A DNA stretch of 64,000 nucleotides from Subtercola frigoramans. GTDB taxonomy: Bacteria; Actinomycetota; Actinomycetes; Actinomycetales; Microbacteriaceae. Shown here in pieces: positions 54,588 to 63,941 of the stretch; the first letter of the stretch is position 1, and each line of letters begins with the position of its first letter. The position numbers and the translations under genes are program-made. The notes under the pieces were generated by a model, which ran no database searches, had not been told where the DNA came from, and saw only the letters and a program-made list of their open reading frames with translations. The stretch spans positions 1,612,001 to 1,676,000 of the forward strand of contig NZ_JAFBBU010000001.1 in assembly GCF_016907385.1 (NCBI RefSeq), given 5' to 3'.

Positions 54588-56000
54588 GTGACGTCACCGC
54601 ATCCCCTGCCTGCCTCAGGCCCAGCGCCTTCGTCCAGCCCGATGTCGAGCTACCAGCGGCGGATCCTGACCGTCGCTGTTCTGTCGTCGTTCATCGTGTT
54701 CCTCGACGGCACCGTCATCAACGTGGCGCTTCCCGCGATCTCCCGGGAACTCGGGGGAGGCCTCGCCGGCCAGCAGTGGGTCGTCGATGCCTACCTCATC
54801 TCGCTGACTGCCGTCATCCTGCTCGCGGGTTCGCTCTCCGATGCCTTCGGGCGGCGCCGCGTGATCTTCTGGGGGCTCATCGGGTTCGGCGCGGCCTCTG
54901 TGCTCTGCGCGGTGTCGGTGACGGATGCGATGCTGATCGTCTCCCGGGGCATCCAGGGAATCGCGGGGGCGTTGCTGGTACCGAGCTCGCTGGCGATCAT
55001 CGTGGCGAACTTCGATGGGCCGGCACGGGCGAAGGCGATCGGTCGCTGGACGGCGTGGACGAGCACAGCGTTTCTCGCCGGCCCTCTTCTGGGCGGCGTG
55101 TTGGTCGACCTGGTGTCGTGGAGGCTGGTGTTCGCGATCAACGTCATTCCGATCGCGGTGACCCTCCTTGCCCTGCGCCGCCTCGACCTCGAACCTCCCC
55201 GGGCCGTGAAGCCGGTGATCGACTATCGCGGGGCGGTGCTCGGCATCCTCGGCATCGGGTTGCCGGTCTTCGCCCTCATCGAACACGGCAGGCTGGGCTG
55301 GTCGAACCCGATCGTCTGGGGTGCGCTGGCGCTTGGCCTCGCCTCCTTCGGGCTCTTCCTCTGGAACGAGGCTGTGGCGAGCCACCCGATGCTTCCCCTC
55401 TCCTTGTTCCGGGTGCGCAACTTCTGGGTGGGCAATGTGGCCACCGCCTTCATCTACGCCGCGCTCTCGCTCGGCGGGTTTGCCCTCACCCTGTTCCTGC
55501 AGCAGGTTGCCGGCTATTCCGCCACCCAGGCCGGCCTGGCCTCGCTGCCGTCGACCGTGATCAGCATCTCGCTCGCGTCGCTGTTCGGCACACTTGCCGG
55601 TCGTTACGGTTCGCGCTGGTTCATGGCAGCAGGCCCGATCGTGGGAGCCGTGGGGTATCTGCTCCTCTCGCAGGTCACGGCTGAGGCAAACTACGTCAGC
55701 CAGGTTCTTCCCGGAACCGTCGTGTTCTCGCTCGGACTGGTGATGACGGTGGCTCCGCTCACAGCGGCGGTGCTGGGCTCGATCGACCCGGAGCGGGCAG
55801 GCATCGCGTCAGCCACCAACAACGCGGTCTCGCGCGTCGCGGGACTCGTCGCGACCGCTGCTGCGGCACTCATCATCGGCGATGCCCTCACGGTGGAAGG
55901 CTTCTCGCGCGCCGCGCTGGCCACGTCGGCACTGCTGGTGGTCGGCGGAATCGTCTCGCTGGTCGGTATCCAGAACGCGAAACGCAGCCAGCGAACCTAA
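54588..56000 (+). CDS. MFS drug-efflux transporter, DHA2 (14-helix) type
   Basis: 470 residues from a GTG. Opening helix RRILTVAVLSSFIVFLDGTVINVALPAI with the DHA2 motif D1 (LDxTVxNVALP), then WVVDAYLISLTAVILLAGSLSDAFGRRRV (motif A) and the motif-C-like GPLLGGVLVD. Fourteen hydrophobic segments can be counted. A proton-driven exporter of small toxic compounds; substrate unknown. Its TAA overlaps the convergent stop of the M1 peptidase gene by four bases. Confidence 0.9.
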   Translation: MTSPHPLPASGPAPSSSPMSSYQRRILTVAVLSSFIVFLDGTVINVALPAISRELGGGLAGQQWVVDAYLISLTAVILLAGSLSDAFGRRRVIFWGLIGFGAASVLCAVSVTDAMLIVSRGIQGIAGALLVPSSLAIIVANFDGPARAKAIGRWTAWTSTAFLAGPLLGGVLVDLVSWRLVFAINVIPIAVTLLALRRLDLEPPRAVKPVIDYRGAVLGILGIGLPVFALIEHGRLGWSNPIVWGALALGLASFGLFLWNEAVASHPMLPLSLFRVRNFWVGNVATAFIYAALSLGGFALTLFLQQVAGYSATQAGLASLPSTVISISLASLFGTLAGRYGSRWFMAAGPIVGAVGYLLLSQVTAEANYVSQVLPGTVVFSLGLVMTVAPLTAAVLGSIDPERAGIASATNNAVSRVAGLVATAAAALIIGDALTVEGFSRAALATSALLVVGGIVSLVGIQNAKRSQRT

Positions 56001-57358
56001 CGCGCCGTGCGTTTCGGCAGCTTCGGCAGGCTCGACTGGTCGAGCCAGGCCGCGAACAGGGAGCGCACGGGCACAGGGGAGTGTGTCTCGACCAGCGCGA
56101 TGAATTCGGGAGTGCTGACGTTGCCGTGGCGATGCGTCGCTGCCCACTCGCGCAGAATCGTGAAGAAGACATCGTCGCCGAGAGTGGTGCGAAGAGCGTG
56201 GAGTGTCAGGGCGCCGCGCTTGTAGACCCTGTCGTCGAACATCCGGGCGGAACCCGGGTCACCGATCACCAGGTCTTTGGGCAGGCGATTGATCTTGCTC
56301 CAGGCCTGGGCTGCTGAGCCGTCAGCGGTCAGCGAGCCCGACTCCTCCGCCCACAACCACTCGGCGTAACAGGCGAATCCCTCGTGCAGCCAGATGTCCC
56401 GCCACTGCGAGATGGTGAGGCTGTTGCCGAACCACTGGTGCGAGAGTTCGTGTGCGATCAGTCGTTCAGAGCCTCCGACGCCGTCGATGTGGTTACGCCC
56501 GAAGATCGCCAGACCCTGGGCCTCGAGGGGAATCTCGAGTTCATCATCGGTGACGACGACGGTGTAGTCCGAGAACGGGTACGGCCCGAATGAGCGCTCG
56601 AAGAGTGCCATCATCTGTGGCTGGTCCTCGAAGTCGGCGAGGGCGTTCGAGCGCAGGTCTTCGGGCAGCAGCACATACTGCAGTACTCCACTCTGGGAGA
56701 CCCCCATCGTCTCGTAGAGGCCGATCTGCACCGTCGCCAGGTACGTCGCCACGGGTTCCCGCGATTCGAATTCCCAGCGGGTGCGACTGGCCCGCTGCGT
56801 CCGCAGCACCAGTTCACCGTTGCAGAGCACGCGGTAGGCCGTCTCGGCCGAGAACGCGATCGAGTAGGTGGCCTTGTTCGATGGATGATCGTTGCAGGGG
56901 AACCACGAAGGGGCACCGCTCGGCTGACCGGCCACGATCACCCCGTCGGAGAGTTCTTCCCACCCGACCTCGCCCCACTGGCTGCGCACCGGCTTGGGGA
57001 GCCCTGCGTACTTGACGACGATGGTGAACTCTGCTCCATTGTCGAGAGGGAGAGCTGGGGTGATCACGAGTTTTCGGGCCGTCTGGATCACGTGGGTCGC
57101 CCGGGTTCCGTTGACGCTCACCTTGTTGGCAACGAGGCCGGCGAAGTCGAGGCTGAACCTGCTCAGCTTCTGGGTTGCACGAGCGGTGATCGTGGCCGTG
57201 GCGCTCAGCCTGTTGGAACTCACGCGATAGTCGCAGTCGAGGTCGTAGTGCAGCACGGTGTAACCGCCGTTGCCACTGGTGGGCAGGTACGGGTCGCCGA
57301 GCGAGCGTGTGCCCTCGGAGGCCAGCGCTGTCGATGTGGGCCGTGTCGAACGCGGCAT
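55997..57358 (-). CDS. M1-family zinc metallopeptidase (aminopeptidase N-like)
   Basis: 453 residues from the ATG at 57358, which shares one base with the stop of the synthetase gene (TGATG). An N-terminal beta-saddle domain (YDLDCDYRVSSNRLSATATI...) precedes the gluzincin core: LIAHELSHQWFGNSLT (HExxH near residue 302), then DIWLHEGFACYAEWLWAEES with the third-ligand Glu. Where aminopeptidase N has GAMEN this protein reads EIPLEAQGLAIFG, a variant of the LETQ type seen in many actinobacterial members. No signal peptide and no long C-terminal helical domain, so it is a short cytosolic-type enzyme. Coupled translation with a peptide-making synthetase suggests a product-processing or self-protection role. 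Confidence 0.9.
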   Translation of the reverse strand: MPRSTRPTSTALASEGTRSLGDPYLPTSGNGGYTVLHYDLDCDYRVSSNRLSATATITARATQKLSRFSLDFAGLVANKVSVNGTRATHVIQTARKLVITPALPLDNGAEFTIVVKYAGLPKPVRSQWGEVGWEELSDGVIVAGQPSGAPSWFPCNDHPSNKATYSIAFSAETAYRVLCNGELVLRTQRASRTRWEFESREPVATYLATVQIGLYETMGVSQSGVLQYVLLPEDLRSNALADFEDQPQMMALFERSFGPYPFSDYTVVVTDDELEIPLEAQGLAIFGRNHIDGVGGSERLIAHELSHQWFGNSLTISQWRDIWLHEGFACYAEWLWAEESGSLTADGSAAQAWSKINRLPKDLVIGDPGSARMFDDRVYKRGALTLHALRTTLGDDVFFTILREWAATHRHGNVSTPEFIALVETHSPVPVRSLFAAWLDQSSLPKLPKRTAR

Positions 57359-60300
57359 CAGGCTGGCGCCTCGGCTGAGTCGTCTGCCCACGGGGCAATC
57401 GGGTTCCCGGCCCACCGCGATCCGGCGGGCACGTGCTCTCCGCGCATGACGAGGGAGGCCGGCCCGACGGTCGCGTCTGCTCCGATGGAGGCGGCCGGCA
57501 GGATCACGCCGTGCGGACCCAGGGTGGCACCGTCTTCGAGGTCGACGGTGTCGAGGCTCATGACCCGGTCGTGAAAGAGGTGGGTCTGCACCACGCAGCC
57601 CCTGTTGACGGTGGACGCAGCGCCCAGGCTCACGAGGTCAGCCTCTGGCAGCCAGTAGGTCTCGACCCAGGCTCCGCGCCCGATCGTGGTGCCCAGGGAG
57701 CGGAGCCACACGGCCAGTGCGGGCGTGCCAGTGGCTGAGCCAGCGAACCACGGAGCAGCAACCATCTCTACAAAGGTATCCGACACTTCGTTGCGCCAGA
57801 CGAACGACGACCAGAGTGGATGCTCTTCCCGCCCGATTCTGCCCACCAGCGCCCACTTGGCGACCGTCGTCACCAGTGCGGCCACCGCTCCGGCGAGCAG
57901 CATCACCGCCCCCGAGAGCACGATCGCCCAGCCGATTCCAGCCGACGCGACAAGGTACTCCAGCAGCACGACGACGCCGAGCCCGAGCGCGACGCTGATC
58001 ATCACCGGCACGATGCGCCCGATCTCCCAGAGCGCACGCGCAATCCGGCGCCAGGCAGAGGGCTGGAAGGTGCGCGTCTCGTCGAATTCTGCGACCTGGC
58101 GCCGCAACCGCACCGGCGGGTTGCCGAGCCACGAGGAGCCGCTCTTCGCCTTCCGCGGCGTCGCAGAGAGCACGGCGACGAGGCCGTTGCGAGGCACCGT
58201 TCGCCCGGGGCCCGTCATGCCGCTGTTACCGAGGAAGGCGCGCTTGCCGACCCGGGCCTCGTCGATGCGGAGCCAGCCGCCTCCGAGCTCGTACGAGGCC
58301 ACCATGGTGTCGTCGGCGAGGAAGGCGTGGTCTCCGATCGTGGTCATCGCCGGCAGGAGCAGCACGGTGGAGGCTTCGACGTTCTTGCCGACCTTGGCCC
58401 CGAGCATCCGAAGCCAGACCGGCGTGAAGAGGCTCGCGTAGAACGGGAAGAGGATGGTGCGCGCAGCATCGAGCAGACGCTCCGTGGCCCAGACCTGCCA
58501 GCCGACCCGGGAGCGCACCGGATAGCTGCCCGGGCGAATTCCCAGGCCGAGCAGACGCGCGAAGACGACCGTGAGGCCCGCATAGACCACACCGGCGGCA
58601 AGGGTGGCCAGCGGGATCGCCGCCAGCGCGCGCAGAGCGGCGTCGCCGAGGGTGGGCAGGATGACCGTGGCCGGGGTGGTGATGACGGCGACTCCTGTAT
58701 CGGTGGTGAGTGGCGCCTGCCCCAGGCAGAGGAACACGCCCACGACGGCGCAGCCGGCAAGCACAGCGAATGCTGGCAGGAGCGAGAGCACGATCGAGCC
58801 GAGGGCGAAGGGCACGAGCCAGCGGGTGTTGCGGGGTGGGCGGAAATCCGGCCAGTTCGGTTTCGCCTTGCCGACGCGTTCGGCGGGGGAGCCGGCCCAG
58901 AGCTGCCCGCCCTGCACCCGCCCCGAAACGGCGGAGCCCGGTGCGATCTCGGCCCGGCGGCCGATGTGTGTTCCCGGCAGCAGTGTGCTTCGTGCACCGA
59001 CGGCCGAGTCCGCGTCGATGTGCACCGAACCGAGGCGCAGAATGTCGCCGTCGACCCAGTACCCGGCCAGGTCGACCTCGGGTTCGACGGATGCGCGGGC
59101 CCCGATCTTCAGCATGCCCGTGATCGGCGGGAGGGAGTGCAGGTCGACGCCCGGACCGATCTTCGCGCCGAGTGCCCTGGCGTAGGTGATGATCCAGGGG
59201 GCACCGGCGAGGTTCGTCGCCCCGACGAGGTTCGCGATCTGCTCTGCCAGCCAGAGACGCAGGTGCACGCTGCCTCCCCGCGGGTAGTTCCCGGGTTCCA
59301 AGCCAGCCAGCAGAGCCCTCGCGAAGACGACGGAGATCGCCATGCGGCCGAAGGGGGTGATCAGCAGCACGAAGCCGGCGAGAATCCACCACCACGACAC
59401 GGTCGGCGCCCACGCGAAGTCACCGAAGAGGGCCAGCACGTTGTTGGCGGCCAGAACATAGACCAGCCACCGCAGGCCCACGAGCACATAGAGCGGGATG
59501 CCCAGCAGCGTCTGCGCGACCTGGGTGCCGACCGGGGTCGGGCGCACCGTGCGTCGTTTGCGGGCGGTGGCCGGAGCCCGCGCATCGAGTTCGGTCGCCA
59601 GGGCACCGATTCGCGGGTGGTCGTAGATGTCGGCCACGGTTGTCTCCGGGAAACGCATCCGGATGCCCGACACCAGTTGGGCGGCCGAGAGGCTTCCCCC
59701 TCCGAACGCGAAGAAGTCGTCGTCAGGCCCTGTCACTGGTGCGCCGAGAATGGCCGTCCACTGCACAGCGAGCCAGGCTTCGGTGGCAGAGAGCGGTGGC
59801 CGGGCATCCGAATCGCCAGAGCCGGGGGTGCCGTCACGGCGGGTGCCGTCGCTGACCGCGAGTGAGGGTGTCGGCAACGGCCAGGGCAGCGCGGCCTTGT
59901 CTACCTTGCCGGAGGTACGGGTGGGGAGAGATTCAACGACGGCGAGCAATGGCACGAGTGCGGCCGGCAGCGTCTCGCGCAGAAGGTCGGAGGCGTGCTG
60001 GGTGCTGAAACCCGAGTCGGCTTCGGTCAGGGCGATGTACCCGACGAGGATCTGGTTTCCGGCCTGTGTTCGCTGCACCACTGCTGCGGCACCGGCAACT
60101 CCGGGCAGCGCGGCGACGGCAGCTTCGACCTCACCGAGCTCGATGCGGCGGCCACCGAGTTTGACCTGGTCGTCGGCGCGGCCCTGGAAGAGCAGCCCTT
60201 CGGTGCTGAAGAGCACGTTGTCGCCGCTGCGGTACGCGCGATCCCAGCCCAGAGTGGGCATCGGCGCATACTTCTCGCGATCTTTGGCTTCGTCGAGGTA

Positions 60301-61455
60301 GCGGGCGAGCCCGACGCCGCCGATGACGAGCTCGCCGATCTCGCCCTCGGCGACGGGTGTACCGGAGCCGTCGACCACCGCGAGGTCCCAGCCGTCGAGG
60401 GGCAGTCCGATGCGCACCGGGCCCGTTCCGTCGAGCAGCGCAGCACACGCCACAACGGTCGCCTCGGTCGGCCCGTAGGTGTTCCAGACCTCCCGCCCGT
60501 CGACGGCCAGCCGTGCAACGAGTTCGGGAGGGCAGGCTTCTCCGCCGAAGATGAGCAGGCGGACCAGTTCGAGCGACTCGAGCGGCCAGAGCGCGGCAAG
60601 AGTGGGCACGGTCGAGACGATGGTGATGCCGTGCGCGATCAGCCAGGGCCCCAGGTCGACGCCTGAGCGCACGAGTGAGCGGGGTGCCGGCACCAGGCAG
60701 GCCCCGTGGCGCCACGCCAGCCACATCTCCTCGCAGGAGGCGTCGAAGGCCACCGACAACCCGGCGAGCACCCGGTCACCCGGCCCGAGGGGGTCTGACT
60801 GCAGAAACAGGCGCGCCTCGGCGTCGACGAAGGCCGCCGCCGACCGGTGGGTCACGGCGACGCCCTTGGGCGTACCCGTGGAACCCGAGGTGAAGATGAT
60901 CCAGGCGTCATCGTCTGGCGTGGGGCCACCGACGACCGGCAAGGTGCCCGTCGGGCTGCCGAGGGTCGGCGCTTCGGTCTGAGGGGGTGACGATGCATCG
61001 GCGCTCGCGAGCTCGATCGATCCCGAGGCGCCGATCACCCCGACGACCTTCGCCTCGCCGAAGACCAGCTCGGCGCGCTCCTCGGGGTCGTCGGCATCGA
61101 CGGGAACGTAGCTGGCGCCGACGGCCAGGGTAGCCAGAATGGAGATGTAGAGCACCCGCGTTCCCGAGGGGATGCGGATTCCGACCCGGTCGCCGTGGCG
61201 CACCCCCGCCGTTGCGAGTCGCGCTGCGGCCGCGTTGACCTCCCTGAGGAGTTCCCGGTAGCTGAGCGTTCCCGTCGCGTCGGCGAGGGCAGAGGCCTGT
61301 GGATGCTCGGCGGCAGTCGAGCGCAGAACATCCATCAGCGTGCGTGGCTGCGGTGCGCGGCCGCCAGCCAGGAGCAGCCCGGGGAGGGTCGCAACGAGGT
61401 CGTCTGGGGGTGTGCTGCCGGGCATCCTGTTCGCATCCTGTTCTGTCTTCGCCAC
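57358..61455 (-). CDS. Pls/PosA-type membrane non-ribosomal peptide synthetase
   Basis: 1365 residues from the GTG at 61455 (an ATG at 61425 is possible). Residues about 40-520 are an adenylation domain: IIFTSGSTGTPKGVAVTH, FDASCEEMW, TYGPTEATVV, RTSGKVDK. A carrier domain follows with DDFFAFGGGSLSAAQLV (phosphopantetheine Ser near 585). The rest alternates pairs of membrane helices (six in all, first near 640-720) with three left-handed beta-helix hexapeptide-repeat domains, for example IGARASVEPEVDLAGYWVDG, VGKNVEASTVLLLPAMTTIGDH and LGAASTVNRGCVVQTHLFHDR. This is the layout of epsilon-poly-L-lysine synthetase, which elongates an isopeptide chain at the membrane without a usual condensation domain. 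Specificity residues read D-A-E-S-I-G-T-V-V-K, close to the lysine code. Confidence 0.92.
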   Translation of the reverse strand: MAKTEQDANRMPGSTPPDDLVATLPGLLLAGGRAPQPRTLMDVLRSTAAEHPQASALADATGTLSYRELLREVNAAAARLATAGVRHGDRVGIRIPSGTRVLYISILATLAVGASYVPVDADDPEERAELVFGEAKVVGVIGASGSIELASADASSPPQTEAPTLGSPTGTLPVVGGPTPDDDAWIIFTSGSTGTPKGVAVTHRSAAAFVDAEARLFLQSDPLGPGDRVLAGLSVAFDASCEEMWLAWRHGACLVPAPRSLVRSGVDLGPWLIAHGITIVSTVPTLAALWPLESLELVRLLIFGGEACPPELVARLAVDGREVWNTYGPTEATVVACAALLDGTGPVRIGLPLDGWDLAVVDGSGTPVAEGEIGELVIGGVGLARYLDEAKDREKYAPMPTLGWDRAYRSGDNVLFSTEGLLFQGRADDQVKLGGRRIELGEVEAAVAALPGVAGAAAVVQRTQAGNQILVGYIALTEADSGFSTQHASDLLRETLPAALVPLLAVVESLPTRTSGKVDKAALPWPLPTPSLAVSDGTRRDGTPGSGDSDARPPLSATEAWLAVQWTAILGAPVTGPDDDFFAFGGGSLSAAQLVSGIRMRFPETTVADIYDHPRIGALATELDARAPATARKRRTVRPTPVGTQVAQTLLGIPLYVLVGLRWLVYVLAANNVLALFGDFAWAPTVSWWWILAGFVLLITPFGRMAISVVFARALLAGLEPGNYPRGGSVHLRLWLAEQIANLVGATNLAGAPWIITYARALGAKIGPGVDLHSLPPITGMLKIGARASVEPEVDLAGYWVDGDILRLGSVHIDADSAVGARSTLLPGTHIGRRAEIAPGSAVSGRVQGGQLWAGSPAERVGKAKPNWPDFRPPRNTRWLVPFALGSIVLSLLPAFAVLAGCAVVGVFLCLGQAPLTTDTGVAVITTPATVILPTLGDAALRALAAIPLATLAAGVVYAGLTVVFARLLGLGIRPGSYPVRSRVGWQVWATERLLDAARTILFPFYASLFTPVWLRMLGAKVGKNVEASTVLLLPAMTTIGDHAFLADDTMVASYELGGGWLRIDEARVGKRAFLGNSGMTGPGRTVPRNGLVAVLSATPRKAKSGSSWLGNPPVRLRRQVAEFDETRTFQPSAWRRIARALWEIGRIVPVMISVALGLGVVVLLEYLVASAGIGWAIVLSGAVMLLAGAVAALVTTVAKWALVGRIGREEHPLWSSFVWRNEVSDTFVEMVAAPWFAGSATGTPALAVWLRSLGTTIGRGAWVETYWLPEADLVSLGAASTVNRGCVVQTHLFHDRVMSLDTVDLEDGATLGPHGVILPAASIGADATVGPASLVMRGEHVPAGSRWAGNPIAPWADDSAEAPA

Positions 61456-61635
61456 GGCTCGCCTGCAGGTGCATGAACCGAGTCGTGAGCGTGGCGTTCG
61501 GATTTTAGTGGTGCACGGTGACGCGGGGGTGAACGGCCACAGTCTAGAGGCCGCCCGGAAGTCCATGACGGACTTTCGGCGCGCGCCCTGTCGACTGCCT
61601 CGCGTATCATGGGGGTTTTGAACAGCTGAGGATGT

Positions 61636-62646
61636 ATGCGTAAATTCGTCGTTATAGCTGCGGCCGCTGCGGTCGCGCTCACCCTGGCCGCGTGCAGTGG
61701 CAGCCCCGCCACCCCGTCAGCCAGCCCGGTCGCCTGTGCGCTCACCGCTCCGGGCACCGCCTCGGATTCGGTGAAGGTCAGCGGTGACTTCGACACGCAC
61801 CCGACGACGACGTTCACCTCACCCCTCACGAGCGACATCACGGAGCGCACCGTTCTCACCGAGGGTACGGGCGCCAAGGCCGGCACCGACATGCAGGCGA
61901 CGATCGACTTCACGCTCTACAACGCGACCTCCGGCGCCGAACTGTTCACCACCATCAAAGACGGCGGCCAGCCCCTGCCCGTGATCGTGAACGAGTCGCA
62001 GTTCTTGCCGGGCCTCGTCAAGGCCGTCTCCTGCTCGACGGTCGGGTCGCGAGTGGTCGCTGTTGTGCCGCCAGGAGATGCGTACGGCTCGACGGGCAAC
62101 TCGAGCCTCGGCGTCGCTGCCGGCGACTCGCTGGTCTTCGTGGTGGACGTGAAGGACGTCACTGCTGCACCATCAGCCACGCCGTCGCCGACGGTCGACC
62201 CGAACATGCCAACGCGGGCGACCGGTGCAGACCAGCCCGCACCGGCCGGGTTCCCCACTGTGGCACTGGCCGACGATGGAAAGCCGACGGTCACGATCCC
62301 GGCCAGCGACCCACCGACGACCGTGCAGATCGCCGACCTGAAGAAGGGTGACGGCGCGGTCGTCGCCGCGGGCGACAGCGTCACGGTGCAGTACCAGGGC
62401 GTCATCTGGGGCACGGGCAAGGTCTTCGACGAGAGCTGGGGCAAGTCACCGGCGACCTTCGTCACCAACCAGGTCATCCCGGGCTTCACGCAGGCGCTCG
62501 TCGGGCAGACCGTCGGCTCCCAGGTCATCGTCATCATTCCGCCCGACCAGGGCTACGGTTCGGCGGGCGTGGCGGCTGCGGGCATCTCGGGCACCGACAC
62601 CCTGGTGTTCGTGATCGACATCCTCGCCACCACGCCGGGCCAGTAG
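61636..62646 (+). CDS. FKBP-type peptidyl-prolyl isomerase lipoprotein, two domains
   Basis: 336 residues. Lipoprotein signal MRKFVVIAAAAAVALTLAAC (Cys20 lipidated) and a Ser/Pro/Ala linker, then two FKBP modules. The first (about 60-178) is degenerate (ATIDFTLYNATSGAELF...VVPPGDAYG). The second (about 215-333) is the standard form: DSVTVQYQGVIWGTGKVFDESWGKSPATFVTNQVIPGFTQALVGQTVGSQVIVIIPPDQGYG...TLVFVIDIL. It would assist folding of exported proteins outside the membrane. Divergent from the synthetase gene, with 180 bases between. Confidence 0.9.
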   Translation: MRKFVVIAAAAAVALTLAACSGSPATPSASPVACALTAPGTASDSVKVSGDFDTHPTTTFTSPLTSDITERTVLTEGTGAKAGTDMQATIDFTLYNATSGAELFTTIKDGGQPLPVIVNESQFLPGLVKAVSCSTVGSRVVAVVPPGDAYGSTGNSSLGVAAGDSLVFVVDVKDVTAAPSATPSPTVDPNMPTRATGADQPAPAGFPTVALADDGKPTVTIPASDPPTTVQIADLKKGDGAVVAAGDSVTVQYQGVIWGTGKVFDESWGKSPATFVTNQVIPGFTQALVGQTVGSQVIVIIPPDQGYGSAGVAAAGISGTDTLVFVIDILATTPGQ

Positions 62647-62658
62647 GCCGGAGCCCAG

Positions 62659-63756
62659 ATGTCAGCACGGCGGAGGGTCATCGTTCTCGGTTCGACCGGT
62701 TCGATCGGGGTGCAGGCGCTCGACGTGATCGCTGCCAACAGTGAGCGCTTCGAGATCGTCGGGCTCGCCGCAGGCACCAACCGGGTGGCGATCGATGCCC
62801 AGGCCGCCGAATTCGGGGTCGCCGACGTCGCCCTCGGGGCCGTCGAGGCCGAACAGCTCGTTCGTTCTGTCGACGCAGACGTGGTGCTGAATGGCATCAC
62901 AGGCTCCGTCGGGCTCGGTTCGACACTTGCCGCGCTCGAAATGGGCAGGACCCTCGCGTTGGCGAACAAGGAGAGCCTCATAGTCGGCGGCGAACTGGTG
63001 CGAAGCATCGCGAAACCCGGGCAGATCGTACCCGTCGATTCCGAACACTCCGCGATTGCGCAGGCCCTCCGCTCCGGAACTGCGGCCGAGGTCGCTCGTC
63101 TTGTGCTCACAGCCTCGGGTGGACCGTTCCGCGGCCGGTCACGGGAGTCGCTCCACGACGTGACTCCCCGCGAGGCCCTGGCGCATCCCACCTGGGACAT
63201 GGGGCTCGTCGTCACGACGAACTCCTCGACCCTGGTGAACAAGGGCCTCGAGATCATCGAGGCGCACCTGCTGTTCGACGTACCGTACGAGCGCATCGAG
63301 GTCACGGTTCACCCCCAGTCGGTCATCCACTCGATGGTGGAGTTTATCGACGGCTCGACGATCGCCCAGGCGTCACCGCCAGACATGCGCCTGCCGATCT
63401 CGCTCGGCCTCGACTGGCCGAACCGGGTCGCAGGGGTCGGAGTGCCGCTGGACTGGAGCTCGTCGCACAGCTGGACGTTCGAACCCCTCGACACGGAGGC
63501 CTTCCCTGCCGTCGCGCTGGCGAAGCAGGTCGGCCAGGCCGGAGGTACCTACCCCGCGGTCTTCAACGCTGCGAATGAGCAGGCTGTGGCCGCGTTCCAC
63601 TCCGGTCGCATCGGATTCCTCGACATTGTCGACACGATCGCCGCGGTGGTGCAGCTGCACGAACGACCCTCTGGTGTACTCACGCGTGACTCACTGGCCG
63701 ATGCTGAACTCTGGGCGCGCCGCGAGGCCGACCGCCTCATCGCCGGCGCGGGCTGA
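62659..63756 (+). CDS. dxr: 1-deoxy-D-xylulose 5-phosphate reductoisomerase
   Basis: 365 residues. Second step of the MEP isoprenoid pathway. NADPH motif [18 protein letters not shown], then [24 protein letters not shown] (metal-binding DSEH), [19 protein letters not shown]-type segment [34 protein letters not shown] and [17 protein letters not shown]. The C-terminal [30 protein letters not shown] is complete. Twelve bases after the FKBP gene, so possibly co-transcribed. A cluster of palindromic elements follows. Confidence 0.96.
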   Translation: MSARRRVIVLGSTGSIGVQALDVIAANSERFEIVGLAAGTNRVAIDAQAAEFGVADVALGAVEAEQLVRSVDADVVLNGITGSVGLGSTLAALEMGRTLALANKESLIVGGELVRSIAKPGQIVPVDSEHSAIAQALRSGTAAEVARLVLTASGGPFRGRSRESLHDVTPREALAHPTWDMGLVVTTNSSTLVNKGLEIIEAHLLFDVPYERIEVTVHPQSVIHSMVEFIDGSTIAQASPPDMRLPISLGLDWPNRVAGVGVPLDWSSSHSWTFEPLDTEAFPAVALAKQVGQAGGTYPAVFNAANEQAVAAFHSGRIGFLDIVDTIAAVVQLHERPSGVLTRDSLADAELWARREADRLIAGAG

Positions 63757-63766
63757 GAGCCTCGCT

Positions 63767-63941
63767 GGTTGAGTAGCACGGTGCCGGGCGCCGAGCGTAT
63801 CTAAACCCGTTCGCGTACCGGGTTTCGATACGCGGCCGCGCCGCTACTCAACCTGCGTTCGCCAGGCGCCCGCTGCGCTCGACGCGCCGCGCTGAGAGCG
63901 AGCGCCTGTTCAGGGCGCCCGCTGCGCTCGCCTACTCAACC
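63767..63941. repeat. cluster of palindromic repetitive elements after dxr
   Basis: A degenerate half (GGTTGAGTAGC at 63767-63777 with CGTATCTAAACCC at 63796-63808) is followed by a new half GGGTTTCGATACG (63820-63832) with CTACTCAACC (63844-63853), and again CTACTCAACC at 63932-63941. GGCGCCCGCTGCGCTCG occurs twice (63865-63881, 63914-63930). The rest of the window to 64000 is similar GC-rich repeat matter with no gene seen. Same family as copies at 51529 and 52629, here fused and partly decayed. Confidence 0.85.

Noticed and set aside
57820..59865. Plus-strand frame of 681 codons opposite the synthetase
   Set aside because: Rich in Arg, Glu, His and Gly with no domain; it mirrors the synthetase codons.
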